In this document: in pieces, positions 1 through 10,619 of the stretch
Layout: every line of letters starts with the position of its first letter
Numbering within the stretch: the stretch's first letter is position 1
Assembly (NCBI GenBank): GCA_947000775.1
Contig: CAMQGK010000567.1
Span: forward strand, 6,053,501-6,117,500
Direction: 5' to 3'
DNA length: 64,000 bases
Origin: Pterois miles
Taxonomy: Eukaryota; Chordata; Actinopteri; Perciformes; Scorpaenidae
Made by a program: the position numbers and the translations under genes
The notes under the pieces: model-generated
The model's database searches: none
What the model saw: the letters and a program-made list of their open reading frames with translations, nothing else
What the model was told of the DNA's origin: nothing

Positions 1-1530
1 TACAAAAAAAAACGCCATAGTAGTATGTCGAAATTTTTTCAATAAAACGTCAAATTTTTTTGATATGTAAAAAATCCATGAAAACAGTCTCATTATAGCA
101 TGTACAATCATTCTATGGTGAAAAAAAGTCATTTCGTGAAATGTAAAATTTTACAAAAAAAACGCCATAGTATAGTATGTCCAAATTTTTCGACGAAAAC
201 GTCAAATTTATTTGATGTTGAAAAAAACCATGAAAACGGTCTTATTATAGCATGTAGAATGATTTTATGGTGAAAAAAAGTCATTTCGTGAAATGTAAAA
301 TTTTACAAAAAAAACGCCATAGTATAGTATGTCCAAATTTTTCGACGAAAACGTCAAATGTTTTTGACGTGTAAAAAAAAAACCATGGGAACGGTCGTAA
401 TATAGCATATATAATGATTCTATGGTGAGCAAAAGTCATTTCGTGATATGTTGTAAAAGTTTACAAAAAATACACCATAGTATAGTATGTCGAAATTTTT
501 CGATGAAAACGTCAAATTTTTTTGATATGTAAAAAATCCATGAAAACGGTGTTATTATAGCATGTACAATAATTCTATGGTGAGAAAAAGTCATTTCCTG
601 AAATACTGTAAAATTTTACAAAAAAAACGCCATAGTATAGTATGTCCAAATTTTTCGACGAAAACGTCAAATGTTTTTGACGTGTAAAAAAAAACCATGG
701 GAACGGTCGTAATATAGCATATATAATGATTCTATGGTGAGCAAAAGTCATTTCGTGATATGTTGTAAAAGTTTACAAAAAATACACCATAGTATAGTAT
801 GTCGAAATTTTCCGACGAAAACGTCAAATTTTTTTGATATGTAAAAAAAACATGAAAACGGTGTTATTATAGCATGTACAATAATTCTATGGTGAGAAAA
901 AGTCATTTCCTGAAATACTGTAAAATTTTACAAAAAAACGACATAGTATAGTATGTCGAAATTTTTCGACGAAAACGTCAAATTTTTCTGATATTGAAAA
1001 AAATCATGAAAACGGTCGTATTATACTATGTAGAATGATTCTGTGGTGACCAAAAGTCATTTCGTGAAATGTTGTAAAATTATAATTAAAAAAACGCAAT
1101 AGCATGTCGAAATTTTTCGATGAAAACGTCGAATTTTTCTGATGTTGAAAAAAATCATGAAAACGGTCGTATTATACTATGTAGAATGATTCTGTGGTGA
1201 CCAAAAGTCATTTCGTGAAATGTTGGAGAATTTTACAAAAAAAAAAACGCCATAGTATAGTATGTCGAAATTTTTCGATGAAAACGTCAGATTTTTCTGA
1301 CGTTGAAAAAAATCATGAAAATGGTCGTATTATAGCATGTAGAATGATTCTGTGGTGGAAAAAAAGTCATTTCGTGAAATGTTGTAAAATTTTAATTGAA
1401 AAAAACGCCATAGTATGTCGAAATTTTTCGATGAACACCTCAAATTTTTCTGATGTTGAAAAAAGTCATGAAAACGGTCGTATTATAGCATGTAGAATGA
1501 TTCTATGGTGAAAAATAATCATTTCATGAT
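1..1530. repeat. AT-rich satellite, unit about 155 bp
   Basis: About ten tandem units. The landmark TCATTTCGTG starts at 129, 281, 436, 591, 748, 903, 1057, 1208 and 1367, spacing 151-159. Each unit carries short dyads (for example GTAAAATTTTAC at 143-154, and CATTTCGTGAAATG) and the core CATAGTATAGTATGTC. Units in about 310-940 form a dimeric higher-order repeat of about 313 bp. Open frames within it are an effect of the repeat, not genes. Confidence 0.93.
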
Positions 1531-2520
1531 TGTAGAATTATAGTATGTTGAATCTTGAAAAATTTCATGTTAACAGTCGTATTATAGTATGTTAAACAAT
1601 ATTATGATTTAAAAAAAGTCAAATTCTATTATGTTGAAAAATTTCATGAAAAAAAGTCATAGTATAGTATGTCGAAAAATTACACGAAAAACAGGTCAAA
1701 GTATTGAATCTTGAAAAATTTCATGTTAACAGTCGTATTATAGTATGTTAAACGATATTATGATTAAAAAAGTAAAATTATATTATCTTGAAAAATTTCA
1801 TGAAAAAAGTCATAGTACAGTATGTCGAAAAATTTCATGAAAAACAGGTCATAGTATTGAATCTTCAAAAAATTCATGTTAACAGTCATATTATAGTATT
1901 TTAAACAATATTATGATGAAAAAAGTCAAATTCTATTGTGTTGAAAAATTTCATGAAAAAAAGTCATCGTATAGTATGTCAAAAAATTTCATGAAAAATA
2001 GGTTATAGTACTGAATCTTGAAAACTTTCATGTTAACAGTAATATTATCGTATGTCAAACGATATGATTAAAAAAGTCAAATTATATTATGTTGAAAAAT
2101 TTCATGAAAAAAGTCATAGTATAGTATGTTGAAAAAATTCACGAAAAACAGGTCATAGTATTAAATATTCAAAAAAATTCAGGTTAACAGTCATATTATA
2201 GTATGTTAAACAATATTATGATTAAAAAAAGTCAAATTCTATTATGTTGAAAAATTTCATGAAAAAGTCATCGTATAGTATGTCGAAAAATTTCACGAAA
2301 AACAGGTCAAAAACAGGTCAAAGTATTGAATCATAGTCAATGACTATATACTATATATACTATGACTATAGTCATAGTATAGTATGTTGAAAAACTTCAT
2401 GAAAAATAGGTCATAGTATTGAATCTTCAAAAATTTCATGCTAACAGTCGTATTATAGTATGTTAAACAATATTATGATTAAAAAGTTAAATTATATAAT
2501 GTTGAAAGATTTCATGAAAA
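1531..2520. repeat. second subfamily of the 155-bp satellite
   Basis: Same period but a different variant. The landmark TGTTAACAGTCGTATTATAG recurs near 1569, 1724, 1877, 2031, 2182 and 2439, spacing 151-155 except for the last. It is related to the first block through GTCATAGTATAGTATGTCGAAAA and the TTTCATGAAAAA dyads. A TA-rich local palindrome sits near 2335-2380. Confidence 0.88.
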
Positions 2521-4600
2521 AAAGTCACGTCACAGTATGTAGAAAAAAAAATCAGTCAAAAGTCATAGTATAGTATATCAAAAAAAAGTCAAAGTATAGT
2601 ATGTCGAAAAAGTCCGAGCATACATATCAGAAAAACAAGTCATATTATAGTATGCCGATCAAAAAAGTCATAGTATAGCATGTCAAAAAAGTAATACTCT
2701 AGTATGTCAAAAATATCAAAACAAGTCATATTATTCTATGTCAAACAAAAAACTCAGTGTAGTACATCAAAAAAGTCATGGAGTCATATGTCAAAAAACA
2801 AGTGTCATAGTATAGTATGTCAAAAAAAGGAATAGTATAGTATGGTGAAGAAATCTAAACAAGTCATAGTATAGTATATCGCAAAAACTTCAGTGTCGTA
2901 TGTCGAAAAAAGTCACAATATGTAAAAAAAAGTCAGTGTATTATGTCGAAAAAAAGTCATACTGTAGTATGTACAAAAAACAAAATGAGAAGTCATAGTA
3001 TGTAGATAAAAAACAAGTATAGTATGTCGAAAAAAGCGTCATAGTGTAGTATGTAGAAAAAAAATCTGAATAATGTATCAAAAAACAAGTCACGCTATAG
3101 TATGTCAAATTAAAAAGTCATAGTGTAGTATGTCGAAAAAAGTAATAGTATGGTATGTCGAAAAATTCAAAACAAGTCAGTGTGGGATTTCGAACAAATA
3201 AATTCATCACGTAATATGTTGTAAAAAGTCATAGTATAGTATGCTGCAAAAAAATCAAAACAAGTCATCACCTAGTACGTCGTAAAAAGTCATAGTATAG
3301 TATGCTGCAAAAAAATCAAAACAAGTCATATAGTATGTCGAACAAAAAAGTGACACAGTAGTATGTAGAAAAAAGTGACAGAATAGTATATCAAAAAACA
3401 AGTCATATTATAGCATGTCGAACAAAAAAGTCCTAGTGTAGTATGCCTAAAAAAAAAAGTCATAGCATAGTGTGCCGAAAAAAGTCCTAGTATAGTATGT
3501 CGAAAAAAGTAATAGTATGGTATGTCACAAAAATCAAACCAAGTCACAGTATAGGATGCTGAACAAAAAAAGTCAACATATTATGTAGAAAAACTCATTA
3601 AAAAAAGTATAGTATGGTGAAAACAAAGCATTGTATAGCATGTACAAAATACAAAAAGTCGTAGTATTTTGTGTCAAAAAAGTAATAGTAAGGTAAAAAA
3701 ATAAGTCATAGTATAGTATGTTGACAAAAATTCACAGTATAATATGTAAAAAAAGTCAGTCTAGTATGCAGAAGTCATAGTAGGTAGAAAAAATGTCATA
3801 GTATAATATGTCCAATAAATTCTTTAAAAAGTCATAGGAAATAAAGTATAGTATAGTATAATAGTATACAGTATGTTGAAAAAAATTAAAACCAGTCATA
3901 TTATAGTGTGTTGAACAAAAAAGACAGTGTAGTATGTTGAAAAACAAGTCATAGTATAACATGTTGAAAAAAGTAATGGTATAGTATGTAAAAAAAAATC
4001 AAAACAAGTCACAGTGTAGTATGTCGAACAAAAAAGTCATTGTGTAGTATGTTGAAAAAAAGTCATAATATAGTATGTCAAAAAACAATATATATATACT
4101 TATAGTACAGTATGTTGAAAAAAATTCATACTATAGTATGAAGAAAAAAATACAGAGAAGTCACAGTATGCAGAAAGAAAGTCAAAGTATAGCATGTCGA
4201 AAAAAGTGTCGAAAAAATAAAAACAGAGAAGTCATAGTATGTCAAAAAACATGTCACAGTATAGTATTTTGCATAAAGTGTCAGTATAGTATGTTGAAAA
4301 ACGTCATTGTACAACATGTCCAATAAATTCTTTAAAAAGTAATAGTATTGTATGTCAAAAAAGTCATAGTATACTATGTAGAAAAAATACAAAAAGAAAA
4401 GTCATAGTATGTCAAAAAACAAGTCATAGTATAGTATGTCGAAAAAATTCAAATACATCATAGTATAGGATGTTGTAAAAGGAAAAAAAGTCCTAGTATA
4501 GTAAGTCAACATTTTTTTGTTAAAAGTACAGTCAAAAAAGCATAGTACAGCATTGTAAAAATAAAACAAGTCATATATAGTATGGCAAAAAAGTGGTCGG
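2521..4600. repeat. degenerate short-unit satellite
   Basis: The long unit breaks down into irregular 25-60 bp subunits of the type AAAAAGTCATAGTATAGTATG, with many small indels. No coding potential seen on either strand. Confidence 0.88.
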
Positions 4601-4714
4601 AAGACTAGAAAAGCGCCATTTACCATTAATATAGATTCCAAAAAAGTAATGAAAAAAGTGTAGTAGCAGTAGTAGTAGTAGTAATGGTATAGTAAGTAAA
4701 AATATAGTCTGTCG

Positions 4715-5210
4715 GGGGTTGGGGTGCTGAGAGAGAGCAAGTCTCTATAATGACATCATACTAAATGATGAGCATCATTGGTAGTTTTTGCTTTAATCTG
4801 AATGTCCACGATGATTTATATTTAATACTTAGTGACAACATTTAACCCCGTGTTTTCAGTCGAGTTAGATGCTGTGCTGTGTTAACATGGCTGCATTGAT
4901 GCTAACTTCATGAATTTTAATATTGCAGCTCTTCACAGTGTCCACTAGATGGCAGTGAGCACTTGTGATTTTAAACACACAGGTCATCTCTTTACTTTGC
5001 ACAACCTCATTTTGCAAGACAAGAATTTTGTTTTGCCTTTTACCTTCGATTTAACAGACTTATTGTGAATCCCTTGCTTTCTCTTGTCAAAACAATATGG
5101 TAAATATATTGGAAAAAAACATGGAAAAACTATTGGGCTGTTCTGCTTATTCTCCTTTATGTGCACAAAATAATCCCTAAAAAAATACTCTGTACAACGT
5201 CAAATAACTG
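4715..5210 (+). repeat. duplicated flank segment, left copy
   Basis: Homologous along its length to 10133-10613: shared GGGGTGCTGAGA start, CTCTATAATG, GATGATTTATATT, CTGCACTGATGCTGACTTCATGAA-type core, the GTGTCCACTA..GGCAGTGAGC block and the ACTCTGTGCAAC-type end. Both copies follow satellite arrays, so the pair is either a segmental duplication or part of one composite repeat. Confidence 0.8.
4942..4955 (+). promoter_or_regulatory. CTCF-like motif
   Basis: CCACTAGATGGCAG matches the vertebrate CTCF core consensus CCASYAGRKGGC at every position. Binding is not shown by sequence alone. Confidence 0.45.
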
Positions 5211-5339
5211 CCATGACTACACACTAACCTTGCGCGTTGACCACAAGCAACTACACCTCTGTGTACGATGAAAGTTTTATTTTGCAATGATTTACAGGAA
5301 GTGTGAATATGCTATATTGCATGCGCTGACGCCACTTTG

Positions 5340-5440
5340 ACAAATTTACTGTCGCAGTTTCTTGCCGTACCTCCTAGAGGGCAGCAGACACTCTGGATTT
5401 TAAATACACAGATAAGCATCAACACAGAGGCAGACTCAGC
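5340..5440 (+). repeat. partial third copy of the duplicated segment
   Basis: Resembles 4930-4990: CTCCTAGAGGGCAGCAG, then CTGGATTTTAAATACACAG compared with CTTGTGATTTTAAACACACAG. It contains a weaker CTCF-like site at 5371-5384. Confidence 0.5.
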
Positions 5441-6005
5441 AACAGCTAATGCTTATAGGTATATGTAATATACAACAAGCCGAGAGGAAGGGAGAGAGCA
5501 GCGATGGTTGAGCGAGCTATAGAGTGGCTGGACAGCCAAAATTGCCCGATTTTGAATGAATACAGGCTTCCTGTCTGCTGGCCGTGGCTCAGCGCTGCTC
5601 TCGTCAAACTGGAAAAAAATAACGCAACCCGTTGTCATCCATGAAATACGACCACATTGTATCTCGGGGCTAAATGGGAACTTGCGCCTCGCTATCAGAA
5701 GCTGGGGGCGCGACATAGAAGCAGCATTCGACCACCTGAACAGGCTGCACACCCTGCATGCTGTTATCGGCTGGGGGTTACACCTCCACATGGGGCCCAA
5801 AGGCTGCTGGCTGAAGCCCAGAAGAGTCCAGAGTGAAAAATAATTAAAATAAGAAGAAAAGGGAAAATACAGGCAGAGGGCTGCAAGGTCTCTACAGAAA
5901 CACCACCACACACCTCTAGCGAAGCATAAGTGATGATTGAGAGGGATTAGACATTGTTTTTACTTAATTCTTGCATATTATACCTTTAAAAATATTATTT
6001 AATGT
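5441..6005. other. no gene recognised
   Basis: Moderately GC-rich stretch with overlapping short open frames on both strands (5453-5911), none with a recognisable domain. It may be an unclassified non-autonomous mobile element. Confidence 0.4.
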
Positions 6006-6366
6006 TATTTAGGGATGGGAATGGTTCGGTAAAAATCCAAACTGTTCAGTTCGCTAGTCACGGTTCAGGTTGTGTATGTATCATTCAGTTCATTTGAAAC
6101 AGGTTATCAGGCCAATTGTATATTTTTTTCATCCCGTTTATTGTCACACTAGAAATTAAGGCCTGTGTAAAGAAGTTGGGACACGGCGGACAGGAATATG
6201 AGGTATAACACATGCGCAGTGTAACTGAAGCTGTGGTCGTGCGTTGTTATTGGCTCAATTTCGGCGAAGGCGGACCGGATTTTACTGCGCATGTGTTGTT
6301 CCGCCAAAGATACGACGCGTTGATGACGTGTGACGCAGCCTCCTTCCTTCTCAAACCTCTCAGTTG

Positions 6367-6430
6367 CCAGAGATAAGATAAGATAAGATAAGATATTCCT
6401 TTATTAGTCCCACAGTGGGGAAATTTACAA
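6367..6430 (-). mobile_element. retroposon 3' tail with (GATAA)n
   Basis: AGATAAGATAAG.. followed by TATTCCTTTATTAGTCCCACAGTGGGGAAATT, the conserved 3' end of a fish LINE/SINE pair, inserted into the hAT element. Confidence 0.7.
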
Positions 6431-6684
6431 CGTTGATGAAGTGCAGAGTATGGCTGTGATTCTGTTAAGAAAATAGCGAGTGGACACGATAAAGTTCAGG
6501 TAGAGGATCCACCAGCGTCGTTTCGCTCTGCTGTGTGGGAGCGTTACTGATTTGGCGTTACGACAGTGACGGGAAAAAGTGGTGGATAAAATGTAAACTG
6601 TGTGTAAGCGCTGAGCAACAAGTGTGGCTTATGCTAGCGGCCACACTTCCAGTATGATGAATCATTTACAGAGACATCACTCCG

Positions 6685-6939
6685 GTGTGTCCGTTGAAAG
6701 CACAAGGAGGAGAGAGTCGGGGAGGAAAGAGCAACTCCTTCTCCCAGCAGCATTTAAACAGCCTCTACATGCAGACTCAGACAGAGAAAAACACAACTAA
6801 AGCAGTGGGGATGTTTATAGCGAAAGGTATGCAGACTTATTCAGTCGTGGAGGACGCTGAAATTCAGCATATGATTAAGGTACTTGAGCCACGCTATAAT
6901 ATCAGGGAAATATCAGGGAAGACAGAGACATATGTTTAA
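6685..6939 (+). pseudogene. hAT transposase fragment
   Basis: Eighty-four codons, with similarity limited to the last 45 residues: IAKGMQ.YSVVEDAE and MIKVLEPRYNI, in the region after the BED zinc finger of hAT transposases. The upstream sequence shows BED-finger-like remnants in other frames, so the gene is broken. Confidence 0.7.
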
Positions 6940-7319
6940 AAAAGGTCTAGCAATGGCTGCACTGACGCACTTTTTGTTGATGGCCTGAGCTGATAATTTG
7001 TTTATCTATTGATGATTTTTAAATAACAGTGTCACTTGTTCCTTATGTTAGCCTAGTCTACAGTTGTTCAGGCAAACAGTTGACTTATTTTGGCAAATAA
7101 ATGAAAATGTGTTCAAACTGAAATTGTAAATTGGGCTCCTTGCTGTACCATAAATACCGTTTACTGCTGTACCGAACCAAAAATCATGACCTCAAACCAT
7201 GAACCCAACAGTGAATTTTATGAACCGCTTCCCCCATCAATGTTACTCTGGTTAAACAGCTAGTAAATAAAAACACCCAGTTACTAACTTGACCTGTGTC
7301 TTTTAAATCACAAGTTTTA

Positions 7320-8480
7320 ATGCCCTCCAGTACAATGGGGCAACAAAAGTCATTAAGTCACAGTAAAGTATGTCGACAAATGTCATAAGAAAGTCTTTGT
7401 ATAGTGCGTAAAAAAAGGCATTATAGTATGTCAAAAACATCACAGACATAAAAGTATATGTAAGTATATAAAAATAATGTATAAATCCCCAATTAGCCCA
7501 TGAAGTAAGGAAGTATCCCATATGATTCATTATTCATATTCAATATTAATTATTATGAGCTATTCTCAAATGCAGCACTCAAACAGGAGATGGAGACAGG
7601 TGAACATGTCAGCCTGCTGCTCCACGAAGCTTCAAATACCTTCAAATATTTCTCAGCTTCAAAGCCAAAAAATATGCTATTCAGGACAGCTCTATAATGT
7701 AGTATGTCAAAAAGTCATAAAAAAGCCATAGTACAGTATGTCATAAAAAAGGTCATATCATAGTAAGCCATAAAAAATAAGTCATGAAAATGCCACAAAT
7801 AAGAGTATAGTATGCTATTAAAAGGTCAGAGTATGTCTACAAAAGCAACCAAAAACCACATTAAAAGTCATAATATACTATGTACAAATAGCCATAGCAT
7901 AGTATGTCAATAAGTTATCGTACAGTATGTTAAAAAAGCCGCAAATGAATCATAGTATGGTATGTGGATAAAAGAAAAAAAAAACTATAAAAGTATCGTA
8001 TGTCAAAAAAAATCAAAGAATACTGTCAAAATGTCATAATAATATAATATAAAAGCCATAGTAAAGTATGGCTTTAAAAAAAAAAGAAATGATTAAAAAG
8101 TAACAGTACAGTATGTCAAAAACATCATAAAAAGACAGTGTATGATATGTGGATAAAAGTCATAATATGTTTTAGTAGTTTGTCTAAAAAACTATAAAAA
8201 TGCTCAGTATCGTATGTCAAAAACATAATAAAATACTATGTCAAAATGTCATATTAATATAATATAAAAGCCATAGTAAAGTATGGTTTCATAGTATGTC
8301 AAAAACATAATAAAAAGACTGTATAATATGTGGATAAAAGTCATAATATGTTTTAGTAGTTTGTCTAAAAAACTATAAAAATGCTCAGTATCGTATGTCA
8401 AAAACATAATAAAAAGACAGTGTATGATATGTGGATAAAAGTCCTAAAAAGCCTCAGTATAGGATGTAAGTCAGTATAAT
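7320..8480. repeat. second satellite block, part 1
   Basis: Irregular tandem units with the same CATAGTATAGTATGTCAAAAA core as 1-4600, more degenerate. Some longer sub-repeats (AAAACTATAAAAATGCTCAGTATCGTATGTC) recur near 8190 and 8370. Confidence 0.85.
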
Positions 8481-8840
8481 GTCGTGGCTTCAGGGTAAAC
8501 ATGGGGTTAATTGTTTTACTCACATGGTTTGATGGATTTACAGCCTCTGGGTTGATGAGTCTGGTGGTTGAAAGCAGCTCAAAACAAACTCAAAACAAAC
8601 AATTTCTCCTACAACCAAACTGAACAACAACTATCTAATAAATCGATCGATTTCAGTCCTTCATGTTACGTTCAGGTTACAGCCGATAAACTGGCTCGTT
8701 TGGCGTCTTCCTCCTTCCGCTCACCTGGTCAGGTTAATCAGGGCAGATTCAAACAGGTCACGTGTTTCCTGTTAAGGTACAAGGTGACCACTAGGTGGCA
8801 TCAATGACCTGCTTTCTAAACCATTTACTCCTTTAATCAA
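8481..8840. other. unique interlude within the satellite
   Basis: About 360 bases without satellite units. No gene recognised. It contains a consensus CTCF-like motif CCACTAGGTGGCA at 8788-8800. Confidence 0.6.
8788..8800 (+). promoter_or_regulatory. CTCF-like motif
   Basis: CCACTAGGTGGCA fits the CTCF core consensus fully and has the same orientation as the motif at 4942. Confidence 0.42.
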
Positions 8841-9490
8841 ACAAAAAATGTCAAAAAGCTCACAGTACAGTATGTCATTAAAAGTTAGTTAGTATGTCAG
8901 AAAAGTGATGTATAGTAAGGCAAAGAAAGTAAAGTATGTCAAAAATATAATTAAAAGACATATTATAGTATGTCTGAATGACATTAAAAATATTCATATT
9001 ATATCATATAAGTCATAAAAATATATTGTATAGCATGTTTAAAAGTAATTAAAAAACATAATATAGTATGTAAAAAATGTATTAAAAACACTTATTATAG
9101 TATGGTTAAAAGTCATTAAAATATCTGTATTATAACATTAAAACATAAAAATATATTGCATAGTATGTTTAAAAGTCATTTAAAAAAACATAGTATAGTA
9201 TGTAAAAAAATGCAATAAAAACTTATTATAGTATGTCTAAAAGTCATTAAAAATCCATTGTATAATTATATCATTAAAAAGTCTTAATATAGTAAAAAAA
9301 TATATTATAGTATGTCATTAAATTGTCATAAAAATGTATTGTATAGTATGTTTAAAAGTCATTAAAAAGTCATAGTATAGTATGGACAAATGCAATAAAA
9401 ATACATACTATAGTATGTCTAAATGGCATTAAAAAGCCATTGTACAGTAATTAAAAAATGCAATAAACGACATTATAATATGTATATATA
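8841..9490. repeat. second satellite block, part 2
   Basis: Continues the tandem array with units of the form AAAAGTCATTAAAAA..ATAGTATGT, more regular at about 45-60 bp between 8990 and 9480. Confidence 0.82.
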
Positions 9491-9499
9491 ATCACACCT

Positions 9500-10130
9500 C
9501 CAATACAGTTCAATACAGTTACAAAGGGACATTTCCGTCAATACATCAACTATAGGTCCTCTGGAAGATAAAATAAAATAAAGTAAATAAACATAAAAAA
9601 CAGGGGTCTATAGCAAATTGTGCTCAGAATTAAGAGTACAAAACTTTTTCGGATGGGCATTTTCAACTTTCTGTAAGTATTTGTATCGCATAGATATTTC
9701 ATTTATGAGTGCGTTCCAAACTGAGGGGGTTTTGCGACACGGCATTTATGTATATAATATTTGGTGATGATGATTATGTTGTTCACAAGAAATTCAACCT
9801 TCTTATTGTTTGTAATTATGCCTGCTTGGATAATGTTGAAAGTATAAAAATAAATATTTATGGATTTGGAGCTCAACCAGTTTAGTGAGGATTTCCACAG
9901 GTTTTGGACTATGTGTGTGTTTGTGGTACACAGGTGACAATTTTCAACATCAAATTTAAATCTCTTTTTAACAAAATCATTTGAGGGATAAATTTGGTTC
10001 AACATTTTAAAATGCATCTCTTTATGTTTGGGAGAAGTTGGGAATTTAAGGAATTTTGCTCCAATTGTAGATATTTGCTTTTTTCCATTGTTTTGAAAAT
10101 GTGGTATCCCTCCTGGTGACGAAGGGTAAG
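9500..10130 (-). mobile_element. LINE fragment (Tx1/L1-like ORF2 C-terminus)
   Basis: The minus-strand frame 9703-10158 encodes KHKEMHFKMLNQIYPSNDFV, then a Cys/His-type ENCHLC motif and ITKYYIHKCRVAKPPQF. This matches the C-terminal tail after the reverse transcriptase of fish Tx1/L1-like LINEs. It is 5'-truncated, as usual for LINE insertions, with the 3' end towards 9500. Confidence 0.72.
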
Positions 10131-10132
10131 TC

Positions 10133-10613
10133 GGCCTGCTTTGGGGGTGCTGAGACAAAGTGGCTCTATAATGCCGTGATACTAAATGCTAAATGGTCAC
10201 ACGTGTTTTTTCTTTAATATGACGGTGCAGGATGATTTATATTCAGTAGTTATAAACAACATTTTACCCAAACGTCCAGGCGTCCCCCTGTGTTTGCTCA
10301 GATGCTGTGCAGCAGCTGGTTGTGTCCACGGCTGCACTGATGCTGACTTCATGAACCTGATGAACTTGATATTGCAGTTCTCTACTGTGTCCACTACACG
10401 GCAGTGAGCTTAAACCCATGTCATCTCTTCACGCTGTGTAACCGGTGAGCATTTTGTTTTGCCTTTTAACAGATTTAACAGCAGTGACTTGTTACTCCCA
10501 TCTTCTTCTTAACACAGTATGTGAGATATAAAGTAAAACTCTGTTGGGATGATGTGCTTCTTTTCCTTTATGTGGACAAAATCACTGACAAATACTCTGT
10601 GCAACATTAAATA
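10133..10613 (+). repeat. duplicated flank segment, right copy
   Basis: Counterpart of 4715-5210 (see there). Its CTCF-like site is degraded (CCACTACACGGCAG at 10391-10404), while the left copy keeps the consensus. Confidence 0.78.
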
Positions 10614-10619
10614 ATACAC

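Larger units (their letters stand above)
6006..7245 (+). mobile_element. decayed hAT transposon
   Basis: The ends carry imperfect inverted repeats (GGGATGGGAATGGTTCGGT on the left, GAACCGCTTCCCCCATC on the right). Inside, a plus-strand frame about 6685-6939 ends with MFIAKGMQTYSVVEDAEIQH and VLEPRYNI, a well-known hAT (ZBED-type) transposase segment. Stops and frameshifts upstream show it is dead. Confidence 0.75.

Noticed and set aside
1194..1511. Open frame of 105 codons in the satellite
   Set aside because: The peptide repeats with the 155-bp unit (SHFVKC..ILQKK), so it follows from the tandem repeat and is not a gene.
1..9490. CRISPR-like array of repeats and spacers
   Set aside because: Units are contiguous and diverged with no uniform spacers, in clearly vertebrate DNA; this is satellite DNA.
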